The notes under the pieces were generated by a model that made no database searches, had not been told where the DNA came from, and saw nothing but the letters and a program-made list of their open reading frames with translations. The position numbers and the translations under genes were made by a program. A DNA stretch of 14,047 nucleotides from JAAYAY01 sp964429355 (lineage in GTDB: Bacteria; Planctomycetota; Planctomycetia; Pirellulales; Thermoguttaceae), in NCBI GenBank assembly GCA_964429355.1, contig CAYSCH010000257.1:1-14047 (forward strand). Direction: 5' to 3'. Positions within the stretch are counted from its first letter, which is position 1. Every line of letters begins with the position of its first letter. Shown here one piece after another: positions 1-7,099 of this stretch.

Positions 1-497
1 GCAGCGGATACGTTGCCTACTGCGAGGGGGGCCGATTCGAGGGACAGCGTGGCAGAGCGGCTGCCTTCGACAACGACGGCAAGGTCGTCAAGGAGTTCAA
101 GGGCAACAGCGGCGGCGATTCCCACCAGCAGAACTTCCTCGACGCCGTGCGGGCACGGGATGGATCGATCCTGCGTTCGGACGTCAAAGTCGGCCACGAT
201 TCGACCGGCTGGTGCAACCTTGCGAATGTCGCATTCCGCGCCGGTCGGCCCTACAAGGCCGCTGACGCCCGCCAGGTCACCGACGGGGCCGAGATGTGGG
301 AAGGCCTGCTCGAAAGCATGGGCGAGCTGCTCGACGCACACGGTCTGAAGCTCGAGAGCGACGTGATCAAGCTCAGCCCGATGCTGGAAGTTGATGCCGC
401 AGCGGAAAAATTCGTGGGCGACCATGCGGAACTCGCCAACGGCTTCCTCAAGCGGGAGTACCGCAAACCTTACGTCGTACCGGAGCTCGAAGCCTGA
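1..497 (+). CDS. Gfo/Idh/MocA family oxidoreductase, C-terminal part (5' end outside window)
   Basis: The reading frame is open from the window edge (first full codon at base 3) to a TGA at 495-497, giving the last 164 residues of a longer protein. The stretch around HQQNFLDAVRARDGSILRSD, followed by VGHDSTGWCNLANVAFRAGR and the ending FLKREYRKPYVVPELEA, matches my memory of the C-terminal substrate-binding domain of planctomycetal Gfo/Idh/MocA oxidoreductases. These are NAD(P)-dependent sugar or cyclitol dehydrogenases. The N-terminal Rossmann fold would lie upstream, so cofactor residues cannot be checked and the substrate cannot be named. The gene converges on the ThuA-domain gene downstream. 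Known ThuB partners of ThuA belong to this superfamily, but the opposite strands argue against a shared transcript. Family call is firm; specificity is unknown. Confidence 0.85.
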   Translation, partial: SGYVAYCEGGRFEGQRGRAAAFDNDGKVVKEFKGNSGGDSHQQNFLDAVRARDGSILRSDVKVGHDSTGWCNLANVAFRAGRPYKAADARQVTDGAEMWEGLLESMGELLDAHGLKLESDVIKLSPMLEVDAAAEKFVGDHAELANGFLKREYRKPYVVPELEA

Positions 498-901
498 TCG
501 AACCGGGCAGAACTGGAAAGGCCCGCTGACAAGACCACTGGAGCTCTTGCGTCGTGCCAGGTGTTCTTATGGCGTCCCTTCGACGGCACGATGGAAGACG
601 ACGCCGTTGTGTTGCGCCAAGCAAGGCGAAAGCCGCCGCTACACAAGTCCCAGCGGGCCTTCGCCGCAGAAGTCGGGGTTGCCGAACGACTCAATATGGT
701 GACCGAACCCGTGGGCCAGCGCCAGGAGAAGACGATTATTCGGCGTCTGCTTGAATTTCAGTGAAACGAACGCGAAGAACGGGAGCGGAAAGCGGCAGAT
801 CGCCTGCCGTGAGCCCACGTCCAGGTTTGCACGTCGACGGGGCGCAAGGCCGGTCAACGAGTGTCGCTTCTCGTCGATATCGGGTGACGAGGTCTACGGG
901 A
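498..901. other. Intergenic, no supported gene
   Basis: This stretch lies between the oxidoreductase stop and the 3' end of the ThuA-domain gene. Two short open frames lie in it (GTG at 561 to 764 on +, 857 to 639 on -). Neither has a Shine-Dalgarno sequence or a recognisable domain. I see no terminator with a T-run and no RNA gene. Confidence 0.5.
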
Positions 902-919
902 GTGACTCCGGAGAGTCAC
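902..919 (-). repeat. Perfect 7-bp inverted repeat over the ThuA gene stop codon
   Basis: GTGACTC (902-908) and GAGTCAC (913-919) flank the 4-base loop CGGA. The stop codon of the ThuA-domain gene (916-918, minus strand) lies inside one arm. In the minus-strand transcript the stem is followed by CCCG rather than a run of U, so it is not a standard intrinsic terminator. It could act as an RNA 3'-end stabiliser or be part of a factor-dependent end. Confidence 0.4.
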
Positions 920-1662
920 GGAGACTTTGCGGTCCAGCGGATGCCTTGTTCGAGGAGGCGGCGGTAGGCGGGGTTGGCGTAGGCCTTGCCGTCGTGGCCG
1001 AGCATGAGGTGGAAGACACGGCTCTTGCCGTAGGTTTTGGTCCAGGCGAGTTCCGGGTTGTTCCAGGGGTGGTCGGTCTTGAGGAGGATGTGGGCTTCGG
1101 GATCGACCCAGAACTTGCCGTAGGCTTCGTCGTCGATTTCGAAGTCGTCCACGCCCTGAGTGATGGGGTGCTGCTTGTCGACGACAGTCACCTTGAGATG
1201 TTCGTCGTGTTGCCAGCGAGTCTGCTTCCAGGCCACGCCGTCGAGTTCGGTATCCTGGAGGATGAACCGGCCGCCGATGATCTTGCGGAACTCGTCCCAG
1301 GTCCAATGAGCACCCAGGTTGTGGTGCATGGAGACCACGCCAATTCCGGTGTCCTTGAGCAGTTTGAGGAAGGCTTCCTGCTGTTCCGGCGACATAGCCG
1401 GATTACACATGTCGTACATAACGATACAGTCGTAGTCCTTTTCCAGGCCCGGCTTGAAGAGACCGGCGTCTTTGGGCATCTCGGCCTTGGTGTACTCGAT
1501 TCCCTTCATGGCATCGAACATCTGATAGAACGGTTCCACTTCGAACTCATGCCCGCCAGTGGTGAGAAGGATGCGGATTTTGGCGGGCTTGTCCGCATCG
1601 GCGCCGAAGAGAGGAGATGCAAGCAGTGCAAGAAGGGCAAACAGGGCGAAGAAGCGTTTCAT
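916..1662 (-). CDS. Exported ThuA-domain protein (class I glutamine amidotransferase-like fold)
   Basis: This 248-residue protein begins MKRFFALFALLALLASPLFG, a short basic N-terminus plus hydrophobic core, so export is likely with cleavage near residue 20. Residues ~28-245 form a ThuA domain: LLTTGGHEFEVEPF (32-45), a YDCIVMYDM strand (77-85), SMHHNLGAHWTWDEF (111-125) and GKSRVFHLMLGHDGKAY (212-228). ThuA was named for trehalose utilisation in rhizobia, where ThuA and ThuB act in a keto-trehalose route. Planctomycetes carry many exported paralogues of unknown substrate, so I give no gene symbol. The start at 1662 is chosen over the in-frame start at 1782 because it is preceded by AAGGAGA and begins a signal peptide. 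The neighbour upstream on the same strand is a propeller relic. Confidence 0.85.
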   Translation of the reverse strand: MKRFFALFALLALLASPLFGADADKPAKIRILLTTGGHEFEVEPFYQMFDAMKGIEYTKAEMPKDAGLFKPGLEKDYDCIVMYDMCNPAMSPEQQEAFLKLLKDTGIGVVSMHHNLGAHWTWDEFRKIIGGRFILQDTELDGVAWKQTRWQHDEHLKVTVVDKQHPITQGVDDFEIDDEAYGKFWVDPEAHILLKTDHPWNNPELAWTKTYGKSRVFHLMLGHDGKAYANPAYRRLLEQGIRWTAKSP

Positions 1663-1668
1663 TGGGGA

Positions 1669-1675
1669 TCTCCTT
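1669..1675 (-). promoter_or_regulatory. Shine-Dalgarno site that fixes the ThuA gene start
   Basis: On the minus strand the sequence reads AAGGAGA followed by six bases and then ATG at 1662. This strong site supports the shorter 248-residue protein with a signal peptide and rules against the 40-residue N-terminal extension from 1782. Confidence 0.8.
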
Positions 1676-1781
1676 GGCGAATGGGTTTCTGTACTTGCGC
1701 CGGCTTGAACAGTCACGGGTATCTTCTGTGCGACGCAACAGTACCGCGAACTGCGGCACTGCCGGTTGAACGAGGACGCCA

Positions 1782-2021
1782 TCAGTCGGTTGGGGAATCC
1801 ATTAGGAAGAATCCGGATATTGTCCCAAACCGCGTGGAGTCAAACAACTGGCCGACCACTTGCTTTTCGGGGGTAATCTCGACCAACTGGGCCTGTTTGT
1901 CCACGAATCCGTGGCCGGCCCAGTTGCAGAGGATGTATTGCCGTTCTTCCCATCCGTACACCTCATTTTGGCGGCAGACGGTTTCACGCCCAGGCGTCAG
2001 GCATTTGAATCGTCGCTCAGA
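1782..2021 (-). pseudogene. Relic of the C-terminal end of a beta-propeller (PQQ-like repeat) protein
   Basis: On the minus strand, 79 sense codons run in one frame to a TGA at 1782-1784. The frame reads ...TPGRETVCRQNEVYGW, then NWAGHGFVDKQAQLVEITP, then EKQVVGQLFDSTRFGTISGF. It resembles the last blade of planctomycetal exported propeller proteins, as I remember them: an N-W-x-G-H-G strand, an L-x-E-(I/V)-T-x-(D/E)-K-x-V-V strand and a following T-I motif. It has no credible start; it begins directly behind the stop codon of the nucleotidyltransferase-HD gene and in the same frame. A GTG at the VYGW position could begin a ~60-residue product, but no good ribosome site precedes it. I infer a truncated remnant. 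It could also be a small expressed protein. Homology is from memory of the family pattern, not a search. Confidence 0.55.
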
Positions 2022-3128
2022 TCACGCGTCGCATGTGCGGGCGAGGTCGCGCAGGTAGTCGAGGGCCTCTTCCAGGTCCGGAACGGGTACGCCGACCGCC
2101 CGGCCGTCCCGATCGCATTCCGCCAGCACCAGCAGGTCCTCGAAATCTGGCGAGGCCTCAAGACGTCGCCGGTTTCGTGCGCCCAAGGTTCCGTCGAGGT
2201 AGCCGTGGGCTTCCATATGGTGCGCGATCAGCCATGCGGTACGCTCCGTGATCAGGCCCTCAAGGGCCTCCAGGCCCGCTGCGGTGTGGTCCTGGCGGTC
2301 GATCGCCTTGCCCACGTCGTGGAGCAGGGCCGCCAGGAGAAATTCCTCGTCGTAAGGTCGTTCGTCCCGGGCCAAATCGAACACCTGCAGACTGTGATAC
2401 AGGACATCCCCTTCCGGGTGATGCTCGCGGCTCTCCTTCACCCGTTCCAAGGGGAGCAAGAGCATCTCGAAGATCTGGAACGGGTCGACTCGCGATTCCT
2501 CCTCCAGAACCGCCTGGTCGAGTGTCGCCTGAGGATATTCACGGGCGAGGATCTGCTCGAGTTCGGCGATGCTTGCTCGTTCGATTGCCTTGCCGGTGAT
2601 CGAACTCTTGAACACGTAATGGGCCTTATCCGCAGGATAGACGGTCAATTCGAACGGAAACCGGTCGTTGACGTGCACGTGGGTGTACAGGCGCTCTTCT
2701 CCGTGCTTCCGCACGGTTTTTCGCTCGATCTGGTAGGAGAAACCCTCCTCCTCGAGCATGGCAGCCACGGCCTCGATGCTGTCGGAGAAAACGTGGATAT
2801 CGATATCCGATCCCTGCCGGGTGTGGCCGGTCATGACGCTGCCGATGAGCCGAGGCCGAAAAATCCGCAAGGTCCGCATCAGGCGCAGGGCTTCGAGCCG
2901 CATTTCCTTGAGATTCTCGGTACGGCGATCTCCCTCGTGGAGCCGGGCGAACGCCTGAACCTGATCGCGGATCTCGCGGTTGCTGGGCAGATCCCGAGGC
3001 TTCACATCCCCGGAGCAGATGCGGCGGGCGGCCTTCAGTTTGGCGCGGTAGTACTCGGATTCCTCACGGGTGTACATCAGCCTGGCAGCTTCCCAGGCGA
3101 GCTGACGACGGAGCTTGTCGTTGGCCAT
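2022..3128 (-). CDS. Nucleotidyltransferase-HD domain protein
   Basis: The 368-residue protein has three parts. An alpha-helical N-terminus (1-90) is rich in Arg, Glu and Lys. A pol-beta-type nucleotidyltransferase core follows, with GSVMTGHTRQGSDIDIHVF (96-114): the G-S pair and the D-x-D metal ligands D108/D110, plus a likely third carboxylate in FELTVY (E160). The C-terminal HD phosphohydrolase domain has H245, the HD pair H270-D271 (LLHDVGKAID), H303-H304 (IAHHMEAHG) and D339 (AECDRDG). This order occurs in CCA-adding enzymes and GlnD, but their other domains are missing, so the substrate is unknown. The start at 3128 (MANDKLRRQL) is chosen by similarity to planctomycetal homologues as I recall them. 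No Shine-Dalgarno precedes it, and the frame is open to 3302, so the start is uncertain. The gene is divergent from the reductase. Confidence 0.8.
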   Translation of the reverse strand: MANDKLRRQLAWEAARLMYTREESEYYRAKLKAARRICSGDVKPRDLPSNREIRDQVQAFARLHEGDRRTENLKEMRLEALRLMRTLRIFRPRLIGSVMTGHTRQGSDIDIHVFSDSIEAVAAMLEEEGFSYQIERKTVRKHGEERLYTHVHVNDRFPFELTVYPADKAHYVFKSSITGKAIERASIAELEQILAREYPQATLDQAVLEEESRVDPFQIFEMLLLPLERVKESREHHPEGDVLYHSLQVFDLARDERPYDEEFLLAALLHDVGKAIDRQDHTAAGLEALEGLITERTAWLIAHHMEAHGYLDGTLGARNRRRLEASPDFEDLLVLAECDRDGRAVGVPVPDLEEALDYLRDLARTCDA

Positions 3129-3427
3129 TGAGAGAGTTGATGAGCTCGTTGACGGCCGAGCATGCCGGGTCAAAACAAAGAAGGACGTCCAGGAAACAAC
3201 CTGGCACCGTCTGTCGTCAAGTTTAGCACCTGCGGCCACCGGCACAAGGCGCACAAGGCTGGAGCCCATGACATCGATGGAGCTGCCGGCGCACAGGGAC
3301 ACCGACAGCGGGCGACAGCGTCATCTTCTCCCAGGAAATGCCTTTCCGGGCCGTCTTGCCGCCTTCCCTGGGCCCGCTAGAATTCGGCAAGCCAAAGCCC
3401 TCCACCTTACCGCCGTAGTCCACGGAC
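3129..3427. other. Divergent intergenic region between the nucleotidyltransferase-HD gene and the reductase gene
   Basis: About 300 bases separate the two divergent starts and should hold both promoters. No -35/-10 pair, operator repeat or hairpin stands out, and neither gene has a strong ribosome site. The frame of the nucleotidyltransferase-HD gene stays open through most of it, but the translated extension is low-complexity Ser/Arg/Val and looks non-coding. Confidence 0.5.
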
Positions 3428-4204
3428 ATGCCATCGCCAACAGACCAGCCCGTCGCCCTGGTAACAGGTGCCGGACGTCGCCGCATCGGCAACGTGATTG
3501 CCAGGGTACTTGCACAAAGAGGCTACCGCGTCGGCCTCCACTACCATAGTTCCTCGCAGGCGGCCCAGGAAACAGTTGAGGAAATCGCGGCAGGGGGCGG
3601 GGCGGCGGCATGTTTTCAGGCCGATGTCTCCCAGGAGCAGCAAGTTGACAGACTCTTCGAGGAGCACTTGCACCGGTTCGGGCGGCTGGATGTGCTGGTC
3701 ACCACGGCGGCGATCTGGGAGCCTGCCCGGCTGGAGGATACAACAGCCGACGATGTGCGGCGGCATTTCGAGATCAACGCCCTGGGTACCTTTCTCTGCT
3801 GTCGCCGCGGCGGGCTGATCATGGCGGAGCAGACGCTGGGCGGAGCGATCGTGACCATTGGGGACTGGGCCACCGTGCGTCCTTACCGGAACTACGCAGC
3901 CTACTTCGTCTCGAAAGGAGTGATCCCCACGATGACTCGAATGCTGGCGGTCGAACTCGCCGCCCGGAATCCGACCGTTCGTGTCAATGCAATTCTCCCG
4001 GGGCCCGTCATGCTTCCTGAAGACCTATCGGAAGAGGAGAGAAGGCGGGCTATTGCAGGCACGCTCCTCAAACGGGAAGGCACGCCGGAATCCGTGGCCC
4101 ACACCGTTCTTTATCTTGTCGAGGACAACTATGTGACCGGCGTTTGCATCCCGGTCGACGGCGGCCGATCCATTGCAGGAGGGGAGGGTGACCGGTCGGC
4201 CTAG
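3428..4204 (+). CDS. Short-chain dehydrogenase/reductase, pteridine-reductase-like
   Basis: The 258-residue protein spans a complete SDR fold. It has a cofactor loop TGAGRRRIG (13-21), LHYHSS after beta-2 (38-42, the place that selects NADPH), D66 (QADVS), N117 (FEINALG) and the active-site block GDWATV...YAAYFVSKG. The usual catalytic Ser is replaced by D146, 13 residues before Y159 with K163. The same Asp-Tyr-Lys spacing, and a similar LHYH segment, occur in pteridine reductase PTR1. I therefore infer an NADPH-dependent reductase of a pterin or dihydromonapterin-like substrate (PTR1/FolM-like), not proven. The usual NNAG loop reads TTAA (92-95), which lacks the conserved Asn. An in-frame TAG lies three codons upstream, so 3428 is the first possible start. 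The stop overlaps that of the convergent surface gene. Confidence 0.85.
   Translation: MPSPTDQPVALVTGAGRRRIGNVIARVLAQRGYRVGLHYHSSSQAAQETVEEIAAGGGAAACFQADVSQEQQVDRLFEEHLHRFGRLDVLVTTAAIWEPARLEDTTADDVRRHFEINALGTFLCCRRGGLIMAEQTLGGAIVTIGDWATVRPYRNYAAYFVSKGVIPTMTRMLAVELAARNPTVRVNAILPGPVMLPEDLSEEERRRAIAGTLLKREGTPESVAHTVLYLVEDNYVTGVCIPVDGGRSIAGGEGDRSA
4201..4204. other. Shared stop-codon overlap (CTAG) of two convergent genes
   Basis: The plus-strand reductase ends with TAG at 4202-4204 and the minus-strand surface gene ends with TAG read from 4203-4201. The palindrome CTAG serves both, so there is no intergenic space for separate terminators, and each gene's terminator must lie inside the other gene. 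Confidence 0.9.
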
Positions 4205-4989
4205 AGGAATGCCTCAACGTAGTCGAAGTCAAGCGGCGAAACGAGGTCCGTGGCATTCGCACCGGTGGTCCAATAGGCCTTCACCGTTGCAAAGCCGATC
4301 ACCTCGTAGAGCAGATCGAGAGTCCCGCCACCGTCGATATACATCTGGGCGTTGTCGCCCGTTCCCGTGAGGCGGTTGTCTCCCGCCGTGTCGTGGAGTT
4401 TGGCGATGTCCGCGCCTCCAAAGGCGGCTTCAGCGTAGACCTCGTCGAAGGCCCTGGCGGTCAGGTCCATGGCATCGTTGTCGAGGCTACGGAGGGTGAC
4501 CTTGTGGCTGCGGCCGCGGAACTCGTCGCGGCCCGGAGAATCCTCCAGCCGCGCGATGTCGTAACCGCTCATCGCATGGGCAAGAACGTGTGTGAACCCC
4601 GTGGCCGTGCACGTCAAACCGCCGCCTACCATGGTGGCCGATTCGTGCGATGCGGTGAATAGATCATCGCCCCCGGTGCCATAGAGAACGGCCAGGTCAT
4701 TGCCGCCGTAAAGCGCCCTCGACTGAACACTCTCGAACCCCTTGGCGCGGAAGTAAAATCCGCCGCCGCGCAAGTTGGCGAAGCTCTCCGTTCCTTTGAA
4801 CTTGTCGTCCGACGGCGTGTCGAAGATGCTCGCCTGATCGGCACCGCCGTTCAGCCCATAGGCGTGCACCACGCGAAAACCGTGAATTTCGTGCGAGTAG
4901 CCCGGCCCTTCGTAGGTGACCAACCCCAGGCCGGCCACGAAAGTCTCGTCCCCGGCGGAGTCGCGCATGAATACGGCATCGATTCCCCC
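4201..4989 (-). repeat. Array of ~47-residue protein repeats in the surface protein
   Basis: Units begin with G-G-x-D-x-A and continue D-(T/S)-x-(G/S)-D-(D/E)-x-F, then a Gly-rich turn, an aromatic strand and G-F-x-x-V-x-A. Copies start at about 4989 (GGIDAVFMRDSAGDETF), 4848 (GGADQASIFDTPSDDKF), 4707 (GGNDLAVLYGTGGDDLF), 4569 (SGYDIARLEDSPGRDEF) and 4419 (GGADIAKLHDTAGDNRL). The spacings are 47, 47, 46 and 50 residues. A more diverged unit probably precedes them (GGTKADRLDLDP). The acidic turns recall calcium-binding RTX-like repeats, but the spacing is far longer. The copies are diverged at DNA level. Confidence 0.75.
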
Positions 4990-6754
4990 ACCGCTCGATG
5001 CATAGTTCGATTCGATATGGGTAGCCACAATTGAATAGGTGGGCTGGCGAACTTCTCCTTCGGGCACATACTCGCGGTACATGCCCGAGGTGGGATCCAG
5101 ATCGAGGCGATCCGCCTTCGTGCCCCCCTCGAAGATCACGTGGTCGTCGCCGCCGGCGGCATCGATCGAGATCTCCTCCGCCGTGAGCACCGAACCGCGA
5201 ACAGCCCCTTCGACAATCTCACCTTGAAACGGACCGAGGTTGAGTTGGCTGTCCGCGTTTGTTCCCAAAATTACGGCGGTGTCGAAACCGTCCTGCCCGT
5301 CGAACTCCATCACGAGGGTGCTGGAGAACTCGACCTCGAAATCCGGGCCATTGACGACTCCCGAATGATTGGCCAAGTCGAGGTTCGCCGAGTCGTCTCC
5401 CTCGGTCCCCAACACCTGAATCCGATCGGCGCCGCCGCCGGCATTAAACGTCGTCGTCACCAGGGAGGCGCCCGAGAACGGTAACTCGTAATCGATACCG
5501 TTGATATTTACCAGATAGGGCGAACCGATTTCCAGCGAAAGCTCATCGCTCTCGTCGGTGCCATGGACCGTCAATGTGCCCGCTGCCGGCTCCACCAGAT
5601 TGCACACGCGCACTGTCGCGTCCGATCCCAGCCCGGTGATCTCGACATAGAACCGTTCTNNNNNNNNNNTCTCCCGCCTCGGCCTCGTAATCCACACGGG
5701 TAGTTTCGCTCGCGACTTCCGTCAGATCCCCTTCAGAGTCCATGACATGAAGAACCAGGTCGATGCCGTGTGTCGAATTCAGATCGTCCAGTTCGACCGT
5801 CACAAATCCGTCATACATCGCATCGAAACAATACCACAATTCCTCGAGGATTGCCGATTGTTCGGTGAGCTCCACGAAATCGACTTCCCCGAGATTCGTG
5901 GGCGGCTTGAAGAGCGTGCTCGCTCCAAGCAGGCTGCTCGGCGCCGAAACGTTTCCCGGCCAGAGCGTTATTTCATTTTCCCAAGTACCATCGATCGGGT
6001 TGATTGTGAGAACGTCCCCGTCGGCACAATAACCACGCAGCTCTGGCCCAGGGCCGTATGTCATCCCGTAAACATCGGAACGCTCGACATCACAGACAAC
6101 CGAATAGCCCGAATAGTCCGAAGAAATCCTGAGCACGTCACCATTGGTTGCGACGACATATACATTCTCGAATTCGTCCGCAGTGACGTCGCCTGCCGAG
6201 GCATAGGAATCCAGGTCGACCAGACGTTCGGCATCGGCATTGTCCACATCCAGCGAGTAGAGGTAGTTCGGTGCGAAGAGATTAGGATAGTCGTAGCCAG
6301 TCGCCAGGAGTGTTCCATCCGCGGTGAACTCCAGGCCGTTGAGCCGGACGCCGCTGTCATTTGTTCCCACCCACCCGATCTGCTCCAGATTGACCAGTCC
6401 GCCCGGGTCGTCGAAATCGACGTCCAGTTCGTAGAGGATGCTCGACGCGTCCGCGGGACTACCGATCCCGAACACTCGCCCCGAGGGGGAGATGGCGATA
6501 TCGAAGAGTGCGATGGACGTGGTGGCGAGTGTATCGGCCCGTCCCGTTCCTTTGACATCGGCCACCATCAGGTTGCCGTTCAGGTCGTTGATGAGGAAGC
6601 CGGACCAATCGGTATCAACGGCAGTCGCCGCGAGAGCGCCCTCCACCAACTGCCCCGTATCGCCAGCCAGCATCCAGCGGTTTTCCAGCCCCTCAAATCG
6701 AAGGTGTCTTTGCCGCCGTGGTTTTCCACAAGCCTTATCTTTCGTGCCGACCAT
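4201..6754 (-). CDS. Large exported planctomycetal surface protein: LEPR-XLL-like N-terminus, beta-propeller, PPC-like domain, C-terminal repeats (gene interrupted by an assembly gap)
   Basis: This is one gene of about 847 residues, split by ten Ns at 5660-5669. The N-terminus HLRFEGLENRWMLAG (17-31) is the basic, LEPR-XLL-like motif of large planctomycetal exported proteins. Residues ~50-300 look like a beta-propeller, with blades such as IALFDIAISPSGRVFGIG and GLEFTADGTLLATG. A PPC-like beta-sandwich follows (FVTVELDDLN... to YVEITGLG), spanning the gap. A Gly/Asp-rich part comes next (FNAGGGADRIQVLGTEGDD, SIDAAGGDDHVIFEG), then five or six ~47-residue repeats. No membrane anchor or PEP-CTERM tail is visible at the end (DYVEAFL). 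The ATG at 6754 is preceded by GAAAGG with 8-base spacing. I infer a cell-surface or secreted structural/adhesive protein; no enzyme motif is seen. Confidence 0.85.
5660..5669. other. Assembly gap of ten Ns inside the surface protein gene
   Basis: Ten Ns separate two frames of one gene. On the minus strand the upstream flank ends ...GCGGGAGA and the downstream flank starts AGAACGGTTC. Deleting the Ns gives 2544 bases, exactly 848 codons, and reads EAEAGEERFYVEITG. Collapsing the shared AGA reads EAEAGERFYVEITG. Both restore the frame, so the Ns are most likely a placeholder between abutting contigs. Confidence 0.85.
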
Positions 6755-7099
6755 TCGACCAGCCTTTCAATCGGAGCCTTGCTCCACGTCTATCGATTGC
6801 CCGAGGAAAAACCCCATTATTGCCAGAACAGAGACAAGAATCAAAAAAACCCACCACACAGAGGGGGCCGGGCCTCATTCAGTTTCCTTTTGGACGCTGA
6901 GAGGCCGAATTTTGTTCCAGGCCCCCGAGGGCAGGGAAACCCCTCATCGCTCCAGGAGACTTCAGCCCGCTTGGCGACCGGCATCCCCCACCGAGGCGCG
7001 CCGGCGACCCGTGATCGAGCCCCGAGAAAATGCCTCCCGGTCGATTCCAACAAAAAAGGGGCCAAACGGCCCCTTGACAAAGGACGACATGTTGTCGCA
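6755..7099. other. Intergenic between the DUF1598 gene and the surface protein gene
   Basis: Both flanking genes run on the minus strand. The stretch holds a clear intrinsic terminator (7052-7075) close to the DUF1598 stop. It should also hold the promoter of the surface gene nearer 6755, where the DNA becomes more A/T-rich (around 6790-6850). I cannot single out promoter boxes with confidence, and no gene is visible. Confidence 0.5.
7052..7075 (-). terminator. Intrinsic (Rho-independent) terminator of the DUF1598 gene
   Basis: On the minus strand AAGGGGCC, loop GTTT and GGCCCCTT form a perfect 8-bp stem that runs straight into six T residues (complement of the A-run at 7052-7057). It lies 24 bases after the stop codon of the DUF1598 gene, the normal position, and separates it from the surface protein gene downstream. 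Confidence 0.9.

Noticed and set aside
561..857. Small open frames in 498-915 (561-764 on +, 639-857 on -)
   Set aside because: They overlap on opposite strands, have no ribosome site and no recognised domain, so I cannot support either as a gene.
751..2058. Long plus-strand open frame (435 codons) over the ThuA gene
   Set aside because: It is antisense to the ThuA gene, which has a signal peptide, a ribosome site and domain motifs; the plus-strand translation is Val/Gly/Glu-rich without domains.
1860..3131. Plus-strand open frame (423 codons) over the nucleotidyltransferase-HD gene
   Set aside because: Antisense shadow of a gene with intact catalytic motifs; GC-rich codon use leaves the complementary frame open.
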